From assembly GCA_050744245.1 (NCBI GenBank), contig JBOGGX010000272.1, positions 1 through 22,462 of the forward strand: DNA of 22,462 bases, written 5' to 3'. Of the stretch, positions 1 to 7,301 are shown piece by piece (the first letter of the stretch is position 1; each line of letters starts with the position of its first letter). Origin of the DNA: JBOGGX01 sp050744245 (lineage in GTDB: Bacteria; Actinomycetota; Acidimicrobiia; Acidimicrobiales; JBOGGX01). A program made the translations under genes and the position numbers. The notes under the pieces were generated by a model. The model was not told the DNA's origin and did not search any database. It saw nothing but the letters and a program-made list of their open reading frames with translations.

Positions 1-941
1 GGGCCGGCGTGGTGCTGGCGGCGACGGCGTTGGCCGCCGTCGGGCCGCGGGGCCGGGCGGTGGGCGAGGTCGAGGCGGCCCTCGTCCAGGGGGGCGGTCC
101 CCAGGGCACGCAGGCCTCCGACACCGACGAGCGGGTGGTGTTCGAGCGGCATCTCGAGGCCAGCGACGCGGTGCCCGCCGGTGCCGACCTGGTGGTGTGG
201 CCCGAGGACGTGGTCGATCTGCCCGGGCCGCTGGCCGCCGGTACCGCCGAGGCCTCGGCGCTGGCCGACCTGGCCCGCCGGCTCGACGCCACGCTGGTGG
301 TCGGGGTCGTCGAGGAGGATGGCGACCGGTTCACGAACGCGGCGGTGGCGTTCGACCCTGACGGCGCGGTGGCCGACCGGTACGAGAAGGTGCGGCGGGT
401 GCCGTTCGGCGAGTACGTACCGTTCCGCCGGCTGCTCGAGCCGTTCGGCCCGGTCGACCTCGTGCCCCGCGACGCCGTGGTCGGCACCGGGCCGGCCGTC
501 CTCGACACCGACGTCGGACGGCTCGGCGTGGTGATCTCGTGGGAGGTCTGGTTCGGCGACCGGGCTCGGGACGCCATCGGCCACGGGGGTCAGCTGTTGC
601 TGAACCCGACCAACGGGTCGTCGTACTCGGGCACCACCGTCCACACCCAGCAGGTGGCGGCGTCGCGGCTGCGGGCCATCGAGACCGGACGGTGGACGCT
701 CCAGGTCGCACCCACCGGGTTCACCTCCATCATCACCGACACCGGGGAGGTGCTCCAGCGCACGGCGATCAGCGAGCGGGCGGTGCTCTCGGGAACCGTC
801 GAGCTGCGGGACGGGCAGACCATCGCCACCAGGGTCGGCGACTGGCCGGCCGTCGGGCTCGCCGTCGGTGCGCTCGTGGTGGCGTGGTGGCCTTCGGCTC
901 GCCTCAGGTCTCGAGCAGGACGGTCACCGGGCCCCGGTTGA
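1..941 (+). CDS. lnt: apolipoprotein N-acyltransferase-like protein, C-terminal part (5' truncated by window)
   Basis: The frame is open from base 3, so the start and the N-terminal membrane segments lie upstream of the window. What remains is a carbon-nitrogen hydrolase (nitrilase) domain followed by one C-terminal hydrophobic segment, the layout of Lnt, which N-acylates the lipid-modified cysteine of lipoproteins in the membrane. The family landmarks are visible: the acid in VVWPED (about bases 195-215), the lysine in YEKVRRVPFGEYVPF (382-426) and LLNPTNGSSY. The usual nucleophile motif CxE reads S-W-E here: TCG at 537-539 encodes Ser where Lnt enzymes have Cys. The gene is therefore either a Ser-variant enzyme or a non-acylating homologue. 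Its stop lies 38 bases inside the convergent dtd gene. Family call good, activity uncertain. Confidence 0.8.
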   Translation, partial: AGVVLAATALAAVGPRGRAVGEVEAALVQGGGPQGTQASDTDERVVFERHLEASDAVPAGADLVVWPEDVVDLPGPLAAGTAEASALADLARRLDATLVVGVVEEDGDRFTNAAVAFDPDGAVADRYEKVRRVPFGEYVPFRRLLEPFGPVDLVPRDAVVGTGPAVLDTDVGRLGVVISWEVWFGDRARDAIGHGGQLLLNPTNGSSYSGTTVHTQQVAASRLRAIETGRWTLQVAPTGFTSIITDTGEVLQRTAISERAVLSGTVELRDGQTIATRVGDWPAVGLAVGALVVAWWPSARLRSRAGRSPGPG

Positions 942-1341
942 CCAGCTCGACGTCCATGTCGGCCCGGAACCGGCCGGCGGCCACGGTGGCGCCCAGCTCC
1001 CGCAGCCGGTCGGTGACCGCCTCGACCAGGGGCTCGGCGAACTCGGGTCTGGCCGCCGCGATCCACGACGGGCGCCGTCCGGCCGACGTGTCGCCGTACA
1101 GGGTGAACTGGCTGACCACCAGCACCTCGCCGGTGGTGTCGGCGACCGACCGGTTCATCACCCCGTCGCCGTCGGGCATCACCCTGAGGTGCCAGACCTT
1201 GTCGGCCAGCCGGTGGGCGGTGGCCCGGTCGTCGGTGTGGGTCACGCCGACCAGCACGCAGAGGCCCCCACCGATCTTGGCCACGACCTCGCCGTCGACG
1301 AGCACCCGGGCCCGCCCCACCCGCTGCACCACCGCTCGCAT
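904..1341 (-). CDS. dtd: D-aminoacyl-tRNA deacylase
   Basis: A 145-residue protein of normal length for DTD, a cytosolic homodimeric enzyme that hydrolyses D-aminoacyl-tRNA (and glycyl-tRNA-Ala) to stop D-residues entering translation. It begins MRAVVQRV, typical of the family. It has both active-site signatures: SQFTLYGD (residues 77-84) and the cross-subunit NRGPVT (135-140, with Gly137-Pro138). The ATG shares one base with the TGA of the upstream phosphoribosyltransferase gene (TGATG), so the two are probably translationally coupled. Its 3' end overlaps the convergent lnt-like gene by 38 bases. Confidence 0.95.
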   Translation of the reverse strand: MRAVVQRVGRARVLVDGEVVAKIGGGLCVLVGVTHTDDRATAHRLADKVWHLRVMPDGDGVMNRSVADTTGEVLVVSQFTLYGDTSAGRRPSWIAAARPEFAEPLVEAVTDRLRELGATVAAGRFRADMDVELVNRGPVTVLLET

Positions 1342-2006
1342 CAGCGCGGGTGGACGCCCAGGGCGGCTCTGACCTCGTCGTCGCTCACCTCGGAGAAGTC
1401 GTCGTACCAGTGTCCGACGGCGAAGAACGGCTCGGGCGTGCGGGCGACCACGACCCCGTCGGCCACCGCGGCCAGCTCGTCGCCCGCGCCGTACGGGGCC
1501 ACGGGCACCGCGACGACCAGCTCGCGAGGGTGACGGATCCTGAGCGCGGCGACCGCGGCCCGCATGCTCGCCCCGGTGGCCAGGCCGTCGTCGACCACGA
1601 CCACCGTCTTCCCGGCGACGTCGATCGGCGGCCGGTCGCCCCGGTAGGACCGCTCGCGTTGCGCCAGCAGCTCGCGCTCGGCCGCGGTCACCCGCTCGAG
1701 CTCGGCGTCGGTCACCCCCGCCAGCCGGATGACATCCTCGTTCACCACCCTCGTGCCGCCGCTGGCCACCGCCCCCATGGCCAGCTCCGGCTGACCGGGC
1801 ACGCCGACCTTGCGGACGACGAAGACGTCGAGCGGCGCCGCGATCGACGCCGCCACTTCGGCGGCGACGGGCACACCCCCACGGGGAAGCCCGAGCACGA
1901 CGACCGTACCGACGTCGTCGCCGCGGGCCGCGAGTCGGTCGGCGACGAGGGCGCCGAGCGTCCGGCCCGCCTCGGCCCGGTCGCGGAATCGAGCGGTCGT
2001 GGCCAT
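1341..2006 (-). CDS. phosphoribosyltransferase-domain protein
   Basis: A 221-residue type I phosphoribosyltransferase fold protein. The PRPP-binding loop VVVVDDGLATGAS is at residues 135-147, and an early LGLPRGGVPVA segment (38-48) is typical of the stand-alone PRTase family in actinobacteria. The RKVGVPGQPELAMGA stretch (65-79) also matches that family. The nucleobase or other acceptor cannot be read from the sequence. An AAAGGGGG stretch lies about 9 bases before the ATG as a plausible ribosome binding site, so this gene appears to have a leader, unlike several others here. It is the first gene of a dtd pair and is divergent from the GT4 operon. Confidence 0.85.
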   Translation of the reverse strand: MATTARFRDRAEAGRTLGALVADRLAARGDDVGTVVVLGLPRGGVPVAAEVAASIAAPLDVFVVRKVGVPGQPELAMGAVASGGTRVVNEDVIRLAGVTDAELERVTAAERELLAQRERSYRGDRPPIDVAGKTVVVVDDGLATGASMRAAVAALRIRHPRELVVAVPVAPYGAGDELAAVADGVVVARTPEPFFAVGHWYDDFSEVSDDEVRAALGVHPR

Positions 2007-2075
2007 CGGCCGTCGCCCCCTTTCCGCTCCATCATGCCCAATCGAGCCCGACCGAACCCCGCTACCCCGAATGTT

Positions 2076-2140
2076 GGGTGCTTATCGCGCCTATCGGCGC
2101 GCTACGCACCCGAAGCTCGGCGGGGGGTGCGGGGTGCGTA
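2076..2140. promoter_or_regulatory. nested palindrome in divergent intergenic region, possible operator
   Basis: Between the divergent genes at 2006 and 2154 lies a symmetrical hairpin. GGGTGC (2076-2081) pairs with GCACCC (2106-2111), and CGCGCC (2086-2091) pairs with GGCGCG (2096-2101), with four-base spacers and a TATC loop. TACGCACCC (2103-2111) can instead pair with GGGTGCGTA (2132-2140), giving a second, mutually exclusive structure that runs into the putative -10 of the GT4 gene. The repeated GGTGC half-sites suggest protein binding, but no regulator is identified. Confidence 0.5.
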
Positions 2141-2144
2141 ACCT
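2139..2144 (+). promoter_or_regulatory. putative -10 (TAACCT) for leaderless GT4 transcript
   Basis: TAACCT lies 9 bases before the GTG at 2154. No Shine-Dalgarno sequence precedes that GTG, so transcription probably starts at or next to it. No convincing -35 is seen. Confidence 0.5.
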
Positions 2145-2153
2145 GTCGCACTC

Positions 2154-3452
2154 GTGATCACCGACGACGACCGCCCGCTGCGCATCGCGCTGCTCTCCTA
2201 CCGGAGCAAACCGCACGTCGGCGGGCAGGGCGTCTACGTACGCCAACTGGCGAGGGCGCTGACCGACCTGGGCCACCGGGTCGAGGTCGTCTCGGGCCAG
2301 CCCTATCCCCATCTCGACGATGGCATCCGGCTGGTCGAGCTGCCCAGCCTCGACACCTGGAACGACCACTTTCCGGCCCGGATGCCCGGGCTGTGGGAGA
2401 TCAAGAACTGGAAGGACTGGGTCGAGGTCACCTCGTTCTCGTTCGGGACGTTCCCCGAGCCGCTGTCGTTCAGCCTGCGGGCGTGGGACCACCTGCGCCA
2501 CCGCCGAGGCGACTTCGACGTCGTGCACGACAACCAGTGTTTGGGCTACGGCCTGCTCGGCATCCAGCACGCGTGCCCGCTGCTCGGCACGATCCATCAT
2601 CCCATCGCCGTCGACCGCCGGCTCGAGCTCGCCCATGCCACGTCGGCCTACCGGCGGTTCGCCCTCCGGCGGTGGTACGGCTTCACCCGCATGCAGGCCC
2701 GGGTCGCCCGTCGGCTCCATCGCATCATGACGGTGTCGGAGTCGTCGAGGGACGACATCGTGCGGGAGTACGGGGTGCCGAGACGTCGGGTGCACGTCGT
2801 GCCGGTCGGCGTCGACACCAACCAGTTCCGGCCGACCGACACCGTCAACCGGGTCCCGGGCCGGATCATCACCACCGCATCGGCCGACGTCGCCATGAAG
2901 GGCCTGTGCTACCTGCTCGAGGCGGTGGCCAAGCTCCGGGTGGAGCGCGACGTGTCGCTGGTCGTGGTGGGCAAGGCCAGGACGAACGGCAGCACGGCCG
3001 AGACCCTCAGGCGGCTCGGCCTGACCGACGCGGTCGAGTTCGTGTCCGGCGTCGCCGAGGAACGGATCCGCGAGCTCTACTCCGAAGCCGAGCTGGCCGT
3101 CGTCCCGTCGTTGTACGAGGGGTTCTCGCTGCCCGCCATCGAGGCCATGGCGTGTGCGGTGCCGCTCATCGCCACCACCGGCGGCGCGCTGCCCGAGGTG
3201 GTCGGGCGGGACGGGGACACGGGCCTTCTGGTGCCGCCGGGGGACGTCGAGGCCCTGGCGGCCAAGATCAGGACCGCGCTCGACGACCCAGCCGGTCGGG
3301 CCAGGATCGGCGCCGCCGGCCGCCGGCGGGTGGTCGAGCGGTGGAGCTGGCGGGCCACGGCCGAGCAGACCGTCGAGCAGTACCGGAGCCTCCTGGGCGA
3401 ACGGGCGCGGGCGACGGCGACGGCGGCGGCGACGACGACTTCGACGTGCTGA
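2154..3452 (+). CDS. GT4-family glycosyltransferase
   Basis: A 432-residue GT-B glycosyltransferase. The N-terminal acceptor domain carries GGQGVYVRQLARAL (about 23-36), the glycine-rich motif of GT4 enzymes. The C-terminal donor domain carries the EX7E motif (E322 and E330, in EGFSLPAIE) followed by a TGGALPEVV segment. Such retaining enzymes transfer a sugar from a nucleotide donor to a glycan or lipid acceptor at the inner membrane face. The GTG start is supported by the -10-like hexamer just upstream. The C-terminal tail is a low-complexity Ala/Thr run encoded by GAC/GGC triplet repeats (about 3410-3440). The gene is first in a trio with a methyltransferase and a toroid protein. Substrate unknown. 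Confidence 0.9.
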   Translation: MITDDDRPLRIALLSYRSKPHVGGQGVYVRQLARALTDLGHRVEVVSGQPYPHLDDGIRLVELPSLDTWNDHFPARMPGLWEIKNWKDWVEVTSFSFGTFPEPLSFSLRAWDHLRHRRGDFDVVHDNQCLGYGLLGIQHACPLLGTIHHPIAVDRRLELAHATSAYRRFALRRWYGFTRMQARVARRLHRIMTVSESSRDDIVREYGVPRRRVHVVPVGVDTNQFRPTDTVNRVPGRIITTASADVAMKGLCYLLEAVAKLRVERDVSLVVVGKARTNGSTAETLRRLGLTDAVEFVSGVAEERIRELYSEAELAVVPSLYEGFSLPAIEAMACAVPLIATTGGALPEVVGRDGDTGLLVPPGDVEALAAKIRTALDDPAGRARIGAAGRRRVVERWSWRATAEQTVEQYRSLLGERARATATAAATTTSTC

Positions 3453-4183
3453 CCGTCCGCTACGACCGCCTCGGGCTGCGCCCGGGCGATGTCGTCCTCG
3501 ACCTCGGCTGCGGCGCCGGCCGCCACGCCTTCGAAGCGGGCCGCCGGGGCGCCCGCGTGGTCGCGTTCGACCTCGACCGGGCCGAGCTCAAGGACGTGGT
3601 CGGGCTGTTCGCGGCGATGAACGACGCCGGCGAGATGGCCGAGCACGGCGGCACGGGCACCGCGGTCAACGGCGACGCCCGGCGGCTCCCGTTCCCCGAC
3701 GGCAGCTTCGACCGGATCATCGCCGCGGAGGTCCTCGAGCACATCGTCGAGGACGAGTCGGCGATCGTTGAGCTGGCCCGCGTGCTCAAGCCGGGCGGGA
3801 CCCTCGCCGTCACCGTCCCGGCCTGGCTGGCCGAGCGCATCTGCTGGGCCCTGTCCGACGAGTACCACGCCCCCTTCGTCGACGGCGGCCACGTCCGCAT
3901 CTACACCGAACCCGGGCTCCGGGCCAAGCTGCGGGCGGTCGGTCTTCGGCCCGGCGCCGCCCACCACGCCCATGCCCTCCACGCACCGTACTGGTGGCTC
4001 AAGTGCGCGGTGGGGATGACCGACGACGACCACCCCGCGGTCGCGGCCTATCACCGGCTGCTGGTGTGGGAGATCATGCGGGCGCCGTGGCTCACCCGCA
4101 CCCTCGATCGGCTGGCCAATCCGTTCATCGGCAAGAGCCTCGTCGTCTACGCCAGGAAGCCCGAGGCGAACCGTGCTGCCTGA
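3446..4183 (+). CDS. class I SAM-dependent methyltransferase
   Basis: A 245-residue Rossmann methyltransferase (Methyltransf_11 type). SAM motif I LDLGCGAG is at residues 18-25, an acidic residue ending strand 2 follows in VVAFDLD, and LPFPDGSFDRIIAAEVLEH is the motif II/III region. The start is GTG at 3446, inside the stop region of the glycosyltransferase (GTGCTGA, 7-base overlap). The same frame is open far upstream, but the homology begins right after this GTG, so the longer frame is only a shadow. It probably methylates the product or an intermediate of the neighbouring glycosyltransferase; this is inferred from context. Confidence 0.88.
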   Translation: MLTVRYDRLGLRPGDVVLDLGCGAGRHAFEAGRRGARVVAFDLDRAELKDVVGLFAAMNDAGEMAEHGGTGTAVNGDARRLPFPDGSFDRIIAAEVLEHIVEDESAIVELARVLKPGGTLAVTVPAWLAERICWALSDEYHAPFVDGGHVRIYTEPGLRAKLRAVGLRPGAAHHAHALHAPYWWLKCAVGMTDDDHPAVAAYHRLLVWEIMRAPWLTRTLDRLANPFIGKSLVVYARKPEANRAA

Positions 4184-5246
4184 CGTGGCCGGCGTGGTCA
4201 CCGCCGACGAGTTGGCGGCCACGGTCGACGGCGTCGCCGAGTGGCAACTCCCGTCCGGGTTGATCCCCTGGTTCCCCGGTGGCCACGCCGACCCGTGGAA
4301 CCACGTGGAGGCGGCGATGGCCCTCACCGTCGGCGGTCGGGCGGCCGACGCCCAGCGGGCCTACGAGTGGCTGGCCCGCCATCAGCGACCGGACGGCGCC
4401 TGGCACCAGTACTACCTCGACGACCGCGTCGAGCACGACAAGCTCGATGCCAACGTGTGCGCCTACGTGGCCACGGGCGTCTGGCACCACTTCCTCGTCA
4501 CCCGTGACGACGGTTTGGCCGCGGCGATGTGGCCCGTGGTCGAGCGGGCCATCGACTTCGTGCTCGGCCTCCAGACGCGACGCGGCGAGATCCTCTGGGC
4601 CAGGCACGCCGACGGGACGCCGTGGTCGTTCGCCCTCCTGACCGGTTCGTCGAGCATGTGCCTCTCGATCCGGTGCGCCATCGCCCTGGCCGAGCGGCTC
4701 GGCCGCGAGCGTCCCGACTGGGAGCTGGCGGTCGCCCGGCTGGCCCATGTCATCCGGCACGATCCGGCCGCCTTCGCCCCGAAGCACCGCTGGGCCATGG
4801 ACTGGTACTACCCGGTGCTCACCGGGGTGATCGCCGGCGACGCAGGGCGCGACCGGTTGGCCGCCCGGAGGTCGACGTTCCTGATGGAAGGGCGGGGGGT
4901 GCGGTGCGTCGGCGACCGGCCGTGGGTGACGCCGGCCGAGACGGCCGAGTGCGCCCTGGCCCACGTGGCCGCGGGCGAGCGGGCCATCGCCGAGGAGCTG
5001 TTCAGCTGGACGTCGCAGTACCGGTTCGCCGACGGCCGCTACTGGACGGGCACGGTCTACCCGGACGAGTCGCGGTTCCCGCCCGGCGAGCGCTCGACGT
5101 ACACCGCGGCGGCAATCGTGCTGTGCGCCGATGCCATCGCCGGCTGCTCGGCCGCCGCCGGCCTCTTCGTCGACCACGACTCGGTGGTGCCCGAGATCAT
5201 CGATCTCGACGACCTGGACGGAACCTCGGACGTTCGAGCGGTGTAG
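4173..5246 (+). CDS. alpha/alpha-toroid protein, often annotated prenyltransferase-like
   Basis: A 357-residue protein with repeated helical-hairpin and QW-like segments (for example RHQRPDGAWHQYYL around residues 69-82), as in the alpha/alpha barrels of squalene-cyclase/prenyltransferase-like and six-hairpin glycosidase-like proteins. It has no signal peptide or membrane segment, and I see no catalytic DXDD motif of a terpene cyclase. GAGG at 4163-4166 is well placed for the GTG at 4173, and the gene overlaps the methyltransferase by 11 bases. The tight coupling implies a shared pathway with the GT4 and methyltransferase, perhaps acting on a glycan or isoprenoid-linked sugar. The chemistry cannot be assigned. 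Confidence 0.7.
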   Translation: MLPDVAGVVTADELAATVDGVAEWQLPSGLIPWFPGGHADPWNHVEAAMALTVGGRAADAQRAYEWLARHQRPDGAWHQYYLDDRVEHDKLDANVCAYVATGVWHHFLVTRDDGLAAAMWPVVERAIDFVLGLQTRRGEILWARHADGTPWSFALLTGSSSMCLSIRCAIALAERLGRERPDWELAVARLAHVIRHDPAAFAPKHRWAMDWYYPVLTGVIAGDAGRDRLAARRSTFLMEGRGVRCVGDRPWVTPAETAECALAHVAAGERAIAEELFSWTSQYRFADGRYWTGTVYPDESRFPPGERSTYTAAAIVLCADAIAGCSAAAGLFVDHDSVVPEIIDLDDLDGTSDVRAV

Positions 5247-5253
5247 AGGAGGC

Positions 5254-5910
5254 ATGCGCCTCCGAACCCTCCGCACCGTGCTCCCGCTCGCGGCCGCAAC
5301 GGCCACCGCCATCACCGTCCTCCTCGTTCCCGGCGTGGCCCAGGCCAAGGTCGTGCCGTCGTCGGGCACCATCGAAGGCGAGGGCCTCGGCCGCCCGATC
5401 GACATCGACGGCACGAATGGCACCACGAGCGGCTCCGGCGACCAGTTCTTCCGGCTCGTCGAGCAGGCCGGCTTCTTCGCCGCGACGATGGGGCTGGTGC
5501 CCGATCCCATGATGGAAGAGGCCCCGACGACCGACCTGGGCCCGGCCCTCATCGTGACCTGGCACGTCGAGGAGCATGGCGTGGGCGAGGGCACGCTGCA
5601 CCAGACGATCTATCCGGACGCGGCCGGCGGCCCGCTCACCCACACCCCGCCCGGGCAGGAGTACTTCGACGGCATGACCGCTCCCGGCGGCTGGTTCCGC
5701 GCGCCGGCCGGCATCGTCGGCTCGCTGACCGCGCTGGGGGTCCGGGTCGACGAGCTGGTCGAGACGGGTCCGCCGCCCGCGACCGGCGGGGCGCCCTCGC
5801 CGTGGCCGTGGGTCGCGCTTGCCCTCGCCGCCGCGGGTTCCGCCGGCGCCGCGTACGGGGCGGTGATCGGGGCCCGCCGCAGGGTCCGCATGCGGCCCAC
5901 GGCGACGTGA
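5254..5910 (+). CDS. secreted protein with C-terminal anchor (PPATGG-TM-Arg tail)
   Basis: A 218-residue protein. MRLRTLR plus a hydrophobic stretch ending AQA (cleavage likely after residue 31) is a Sec signal peptide. The middle has no family I recognise. The end reads PPATGG (174-179), a hydrophobic segment (about 184-206) and RRRVRMR, resembling a cell-wall sorting signal with Pro in place of the Leu of LPXTG. It may equally be a simple C-terminal membrane anchor. The start at ATG 5254 is fixed by the signal peptide. A strong GGAGG sits only one base before the ATG, which is unusually close. It lies 7 bases after the toroid gene and 16 before the sigma factor, so it may belong to either unit. 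Confidence 0.7.
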   Translation: MRLRTLRTVLPLAAATATAITVLLVPGVAQAKVVPSSGTIEGEGLGRPIDIDGTNGTTSGSGDQFFRLVEQAGFFAATMGLVPDPMMEEAPTTDLGPALIVTWHVEEHGVGEGTLHQTIYPDAAGGPLTHTPPGQEYFDGMTAPGGWFRAPAGIVGSLTALGVRVDELVETGPPPATGGAPSPWPWVALALAAAGSAGAAYGAVIGARRRVRMRPTAT

Positions 5911-5926
5911 GCCAGGCTGCACACCG

Positions 5927-6502
5927 GTGGAGGGCCGTCCACTGCTCGAGCAGACCGACGACGTGCTCGTGCGGCGCGCCCAGGGCGGCGACATCGACGC
6001 CTTCGCCGAGCTCGTCCGGCGCTACCAGGAGCCGGCCCGCCGGCTCGCCTACGTGATCGGTGGGGCCGTGCTCGATGCCGACGACGTCGCCCAGGACGCC
6101 ATGATCAAGGGGTTCCGGGCCATCGGAGGGTTTCGCCTCGGCTCCTCGTTCCGAGCCTGGCTGCTCCGCATCGTGGCCAACGAGGCCAGCAACCGCCGGC
6201 GCTCGGCCGGCCGCCGAGCCGGCCACGAGCTGCGGCTGGCGACGGACCGCGCCTCGGGGGAGGCGGCCCCCTCCGCCGAGGCCGCGGTCCTCGCGGCCGA
6301 GGCGCGACGGGTGACCCTGGCGGCCGTCGCCGCCCTCCCCGGCCGCCAGCGCGACGTGATCGCCTGCCGCTACCTCGTCGGGCTCAGCGAGGCGGAGACG
6401 GCCGCCGTCCTCGGCCTACCGGTCGGGACGGTGAAGTCGCGCTCGGCCCGGGCGATGGACCGGCTGCGCGACCAGCTGCAGCTGGGAGGCGACGATGCCT
6501 GA
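5927..6502 (+). CDS. ECF-type RNA polymerase sigma factor
   Basis: A 191-residue sigma-70 family protein with only regions 2 and 4. Region 2 spans about residues 11-75 (DADDVAQDAMIKGFRAI is the 2.2/2.3 segment). Region 4 spans about 132-183 with the helix-turn-helix LSEAETAAVLGLPVGTVKSRSARAMDRLR. It would direct RNA polymerase to a small regulon in response to an envelope signal. The start is GTG at 5927, with no clear ribosome binding site. Its last 8 bases overlap the next gene (ATGCCTGA), the usual arrangement for a sigma factor and its cognate anti-sigma partner. Confidence 0.92.
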   Translation: MEGRPLLEQTDDVLVRRAQGGDIDAFAELVRRYQEPARRLAYVIGGAVLDADDVAQDAMIKGFRAIGGFRLGSSFRAWLLRIVANEASNRRRSAGRRAGHELRLATDRASGEAAPSAEAAVLAAEARRVTLAAVAALPGRQRDVIACRYLVGLSEAETAAVLGLPVGTVKSRSARAMDRLRDQLQLGGDDA

Positions 6503-7265
6503 CGTCGAGCACGCACTCGTCGATCTGGCCCAGCACCTCGACCACCCGCGGGGCGGCGATCTCGGCGAGACGGTGGCGGCCCGGCTGAGGGATGGCGGAA
6601 GCGGAGGCATGGTCACCACGAGCCGGCGACGGCTGCTGACCACCGCGGCCGTCGTCGTCGCCGTGCTCGCCGTACTCGCCCTCGCGCTGCCCCAGCCCCG
6701 GCGGGCCGTGGCTCGCTGGTTCGGCATCGGCGGGGTGCAGCTCACGTTGCGCGGAGAAGGCGTGGCCGACCCCGAGGCGATGGCCTCCGAACTCGACCTC
6801 GGCCGGCCGGTCACCGTGGCCGAGGCCGCGCAGGCAGCACCGTTCGCCATCGCCCTGCCGGCGGACGTGGGTCCGCCGTCGGCCGCGTTCGCGGGCCGGC
6901 CCCCCGATGCCGTGACCTTCGTGTGGGCGCCGTCGGACGACCTCCAGGAGGTCGACGGGAGCGGGGTCGGGCTGCTCGTCACCGAATTCCCGGGTGCGAC
7001 CGACGACTCGCTCGTCGTGAAGGAGCTCGGTCCGGGCACGCAGGTCGAGCAGCTGTCGGTCGACGGGCACGACGGGTACTGGATCACCGGGGCCAGGCAC
7101 GTGGTGACCTACGTCGACCCGGCGGGCGAGCCGCAGTTCGACCCGACCCGGCTGGCCGGCAACACGCTCCTGTGGCAGGTCGGCGACGTGACGAACCGGA
7201 TGGAGGGCGAACTCGACCTCGACCGCATGCTCGCGCTGGCCGAGTCGTTCAGGATCGTGTCCTGA
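6495..7265 (+). CDS. putative membrane anti-sigma partner
   Basis: A 256-residue protein. A short cytoplasmic N-terminus (1-45) is followed by RRR, a single membrane segment (about 47-66) and a roughly 190-residue external domain. The organisation and the 8-base overlap with the ECF sigma gene indicate an anti-sigma factor or co-regulated sensor. The HxxxCxxC zinc motif of ZAS anti-sigma factors is absent, so the sigma-binding role is inferred from position only. The external part (LVVTEFPG-like and GYWITGARHVVTY segments) resembles DUF4367-type domains found in such proteins. Function of the external domain unknown. Confidence 0.65.
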   Translation: MPDVEHALVDLAQHLDHPRGGDLGETVAARLRDGGSGGMVTTSRRRLLTTAAVVVAVLAVLALALPQPRRAVARWFGIGGVQLTLRGEGVADPEAMASELDLGRPVTVAEAAQAAPFAIALPADVGPPSAAFAGRPPDAVTFVWAPSDDLQEVDGSGVGLLVTEFPGATDDSLVVKELGPGTQVEQLSVDGHDGYWITGARHVVTYVDPAGEPQFDPTRLAGNTLLWQVGDVTNRMEGELDLDRMLALAESFRIVS

Positions 7266-7289
7266 CCGGCGGACCCGGCGGCGCCCGAT

Positions 7290-7295
7290 CAGAAT
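7290..7295 (+). promoter_or_regulatory. putative -10 (CAGAAT) for leaderless Mur-ligase transcript
   Basis: CAGAAT lies 6 bases before the GTG at 7302. There is no purine-rich ribosome binding site, which fits a leaderless start. Confidence 0.4.
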
Positions 7296-7301
7296 GGGCG
7301 G

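Noticed and set aside
3410..3440. GAC/GGC triplet repeat as a phase-variation switch between GT4 and methyltransferase
   Set aside because: Slippage by whole triplets would not change the frame, and ordinary stop/start overlap explains the junction.
2078..3445. Open frame running in phase with the methyltransferase back through the glycosyltransferase gene
   Set aside because: Its translation is Arg/Pro-rich and resembles no family. GT4 motifs are all in the other frame, and methyltransferase homology starts only after 3446.
3077..4327. Long minus-strand open frame opposite the GT4/methyltransferase pair
   Set aside because: Shadow of two genes with clear motifs on the plus strand.
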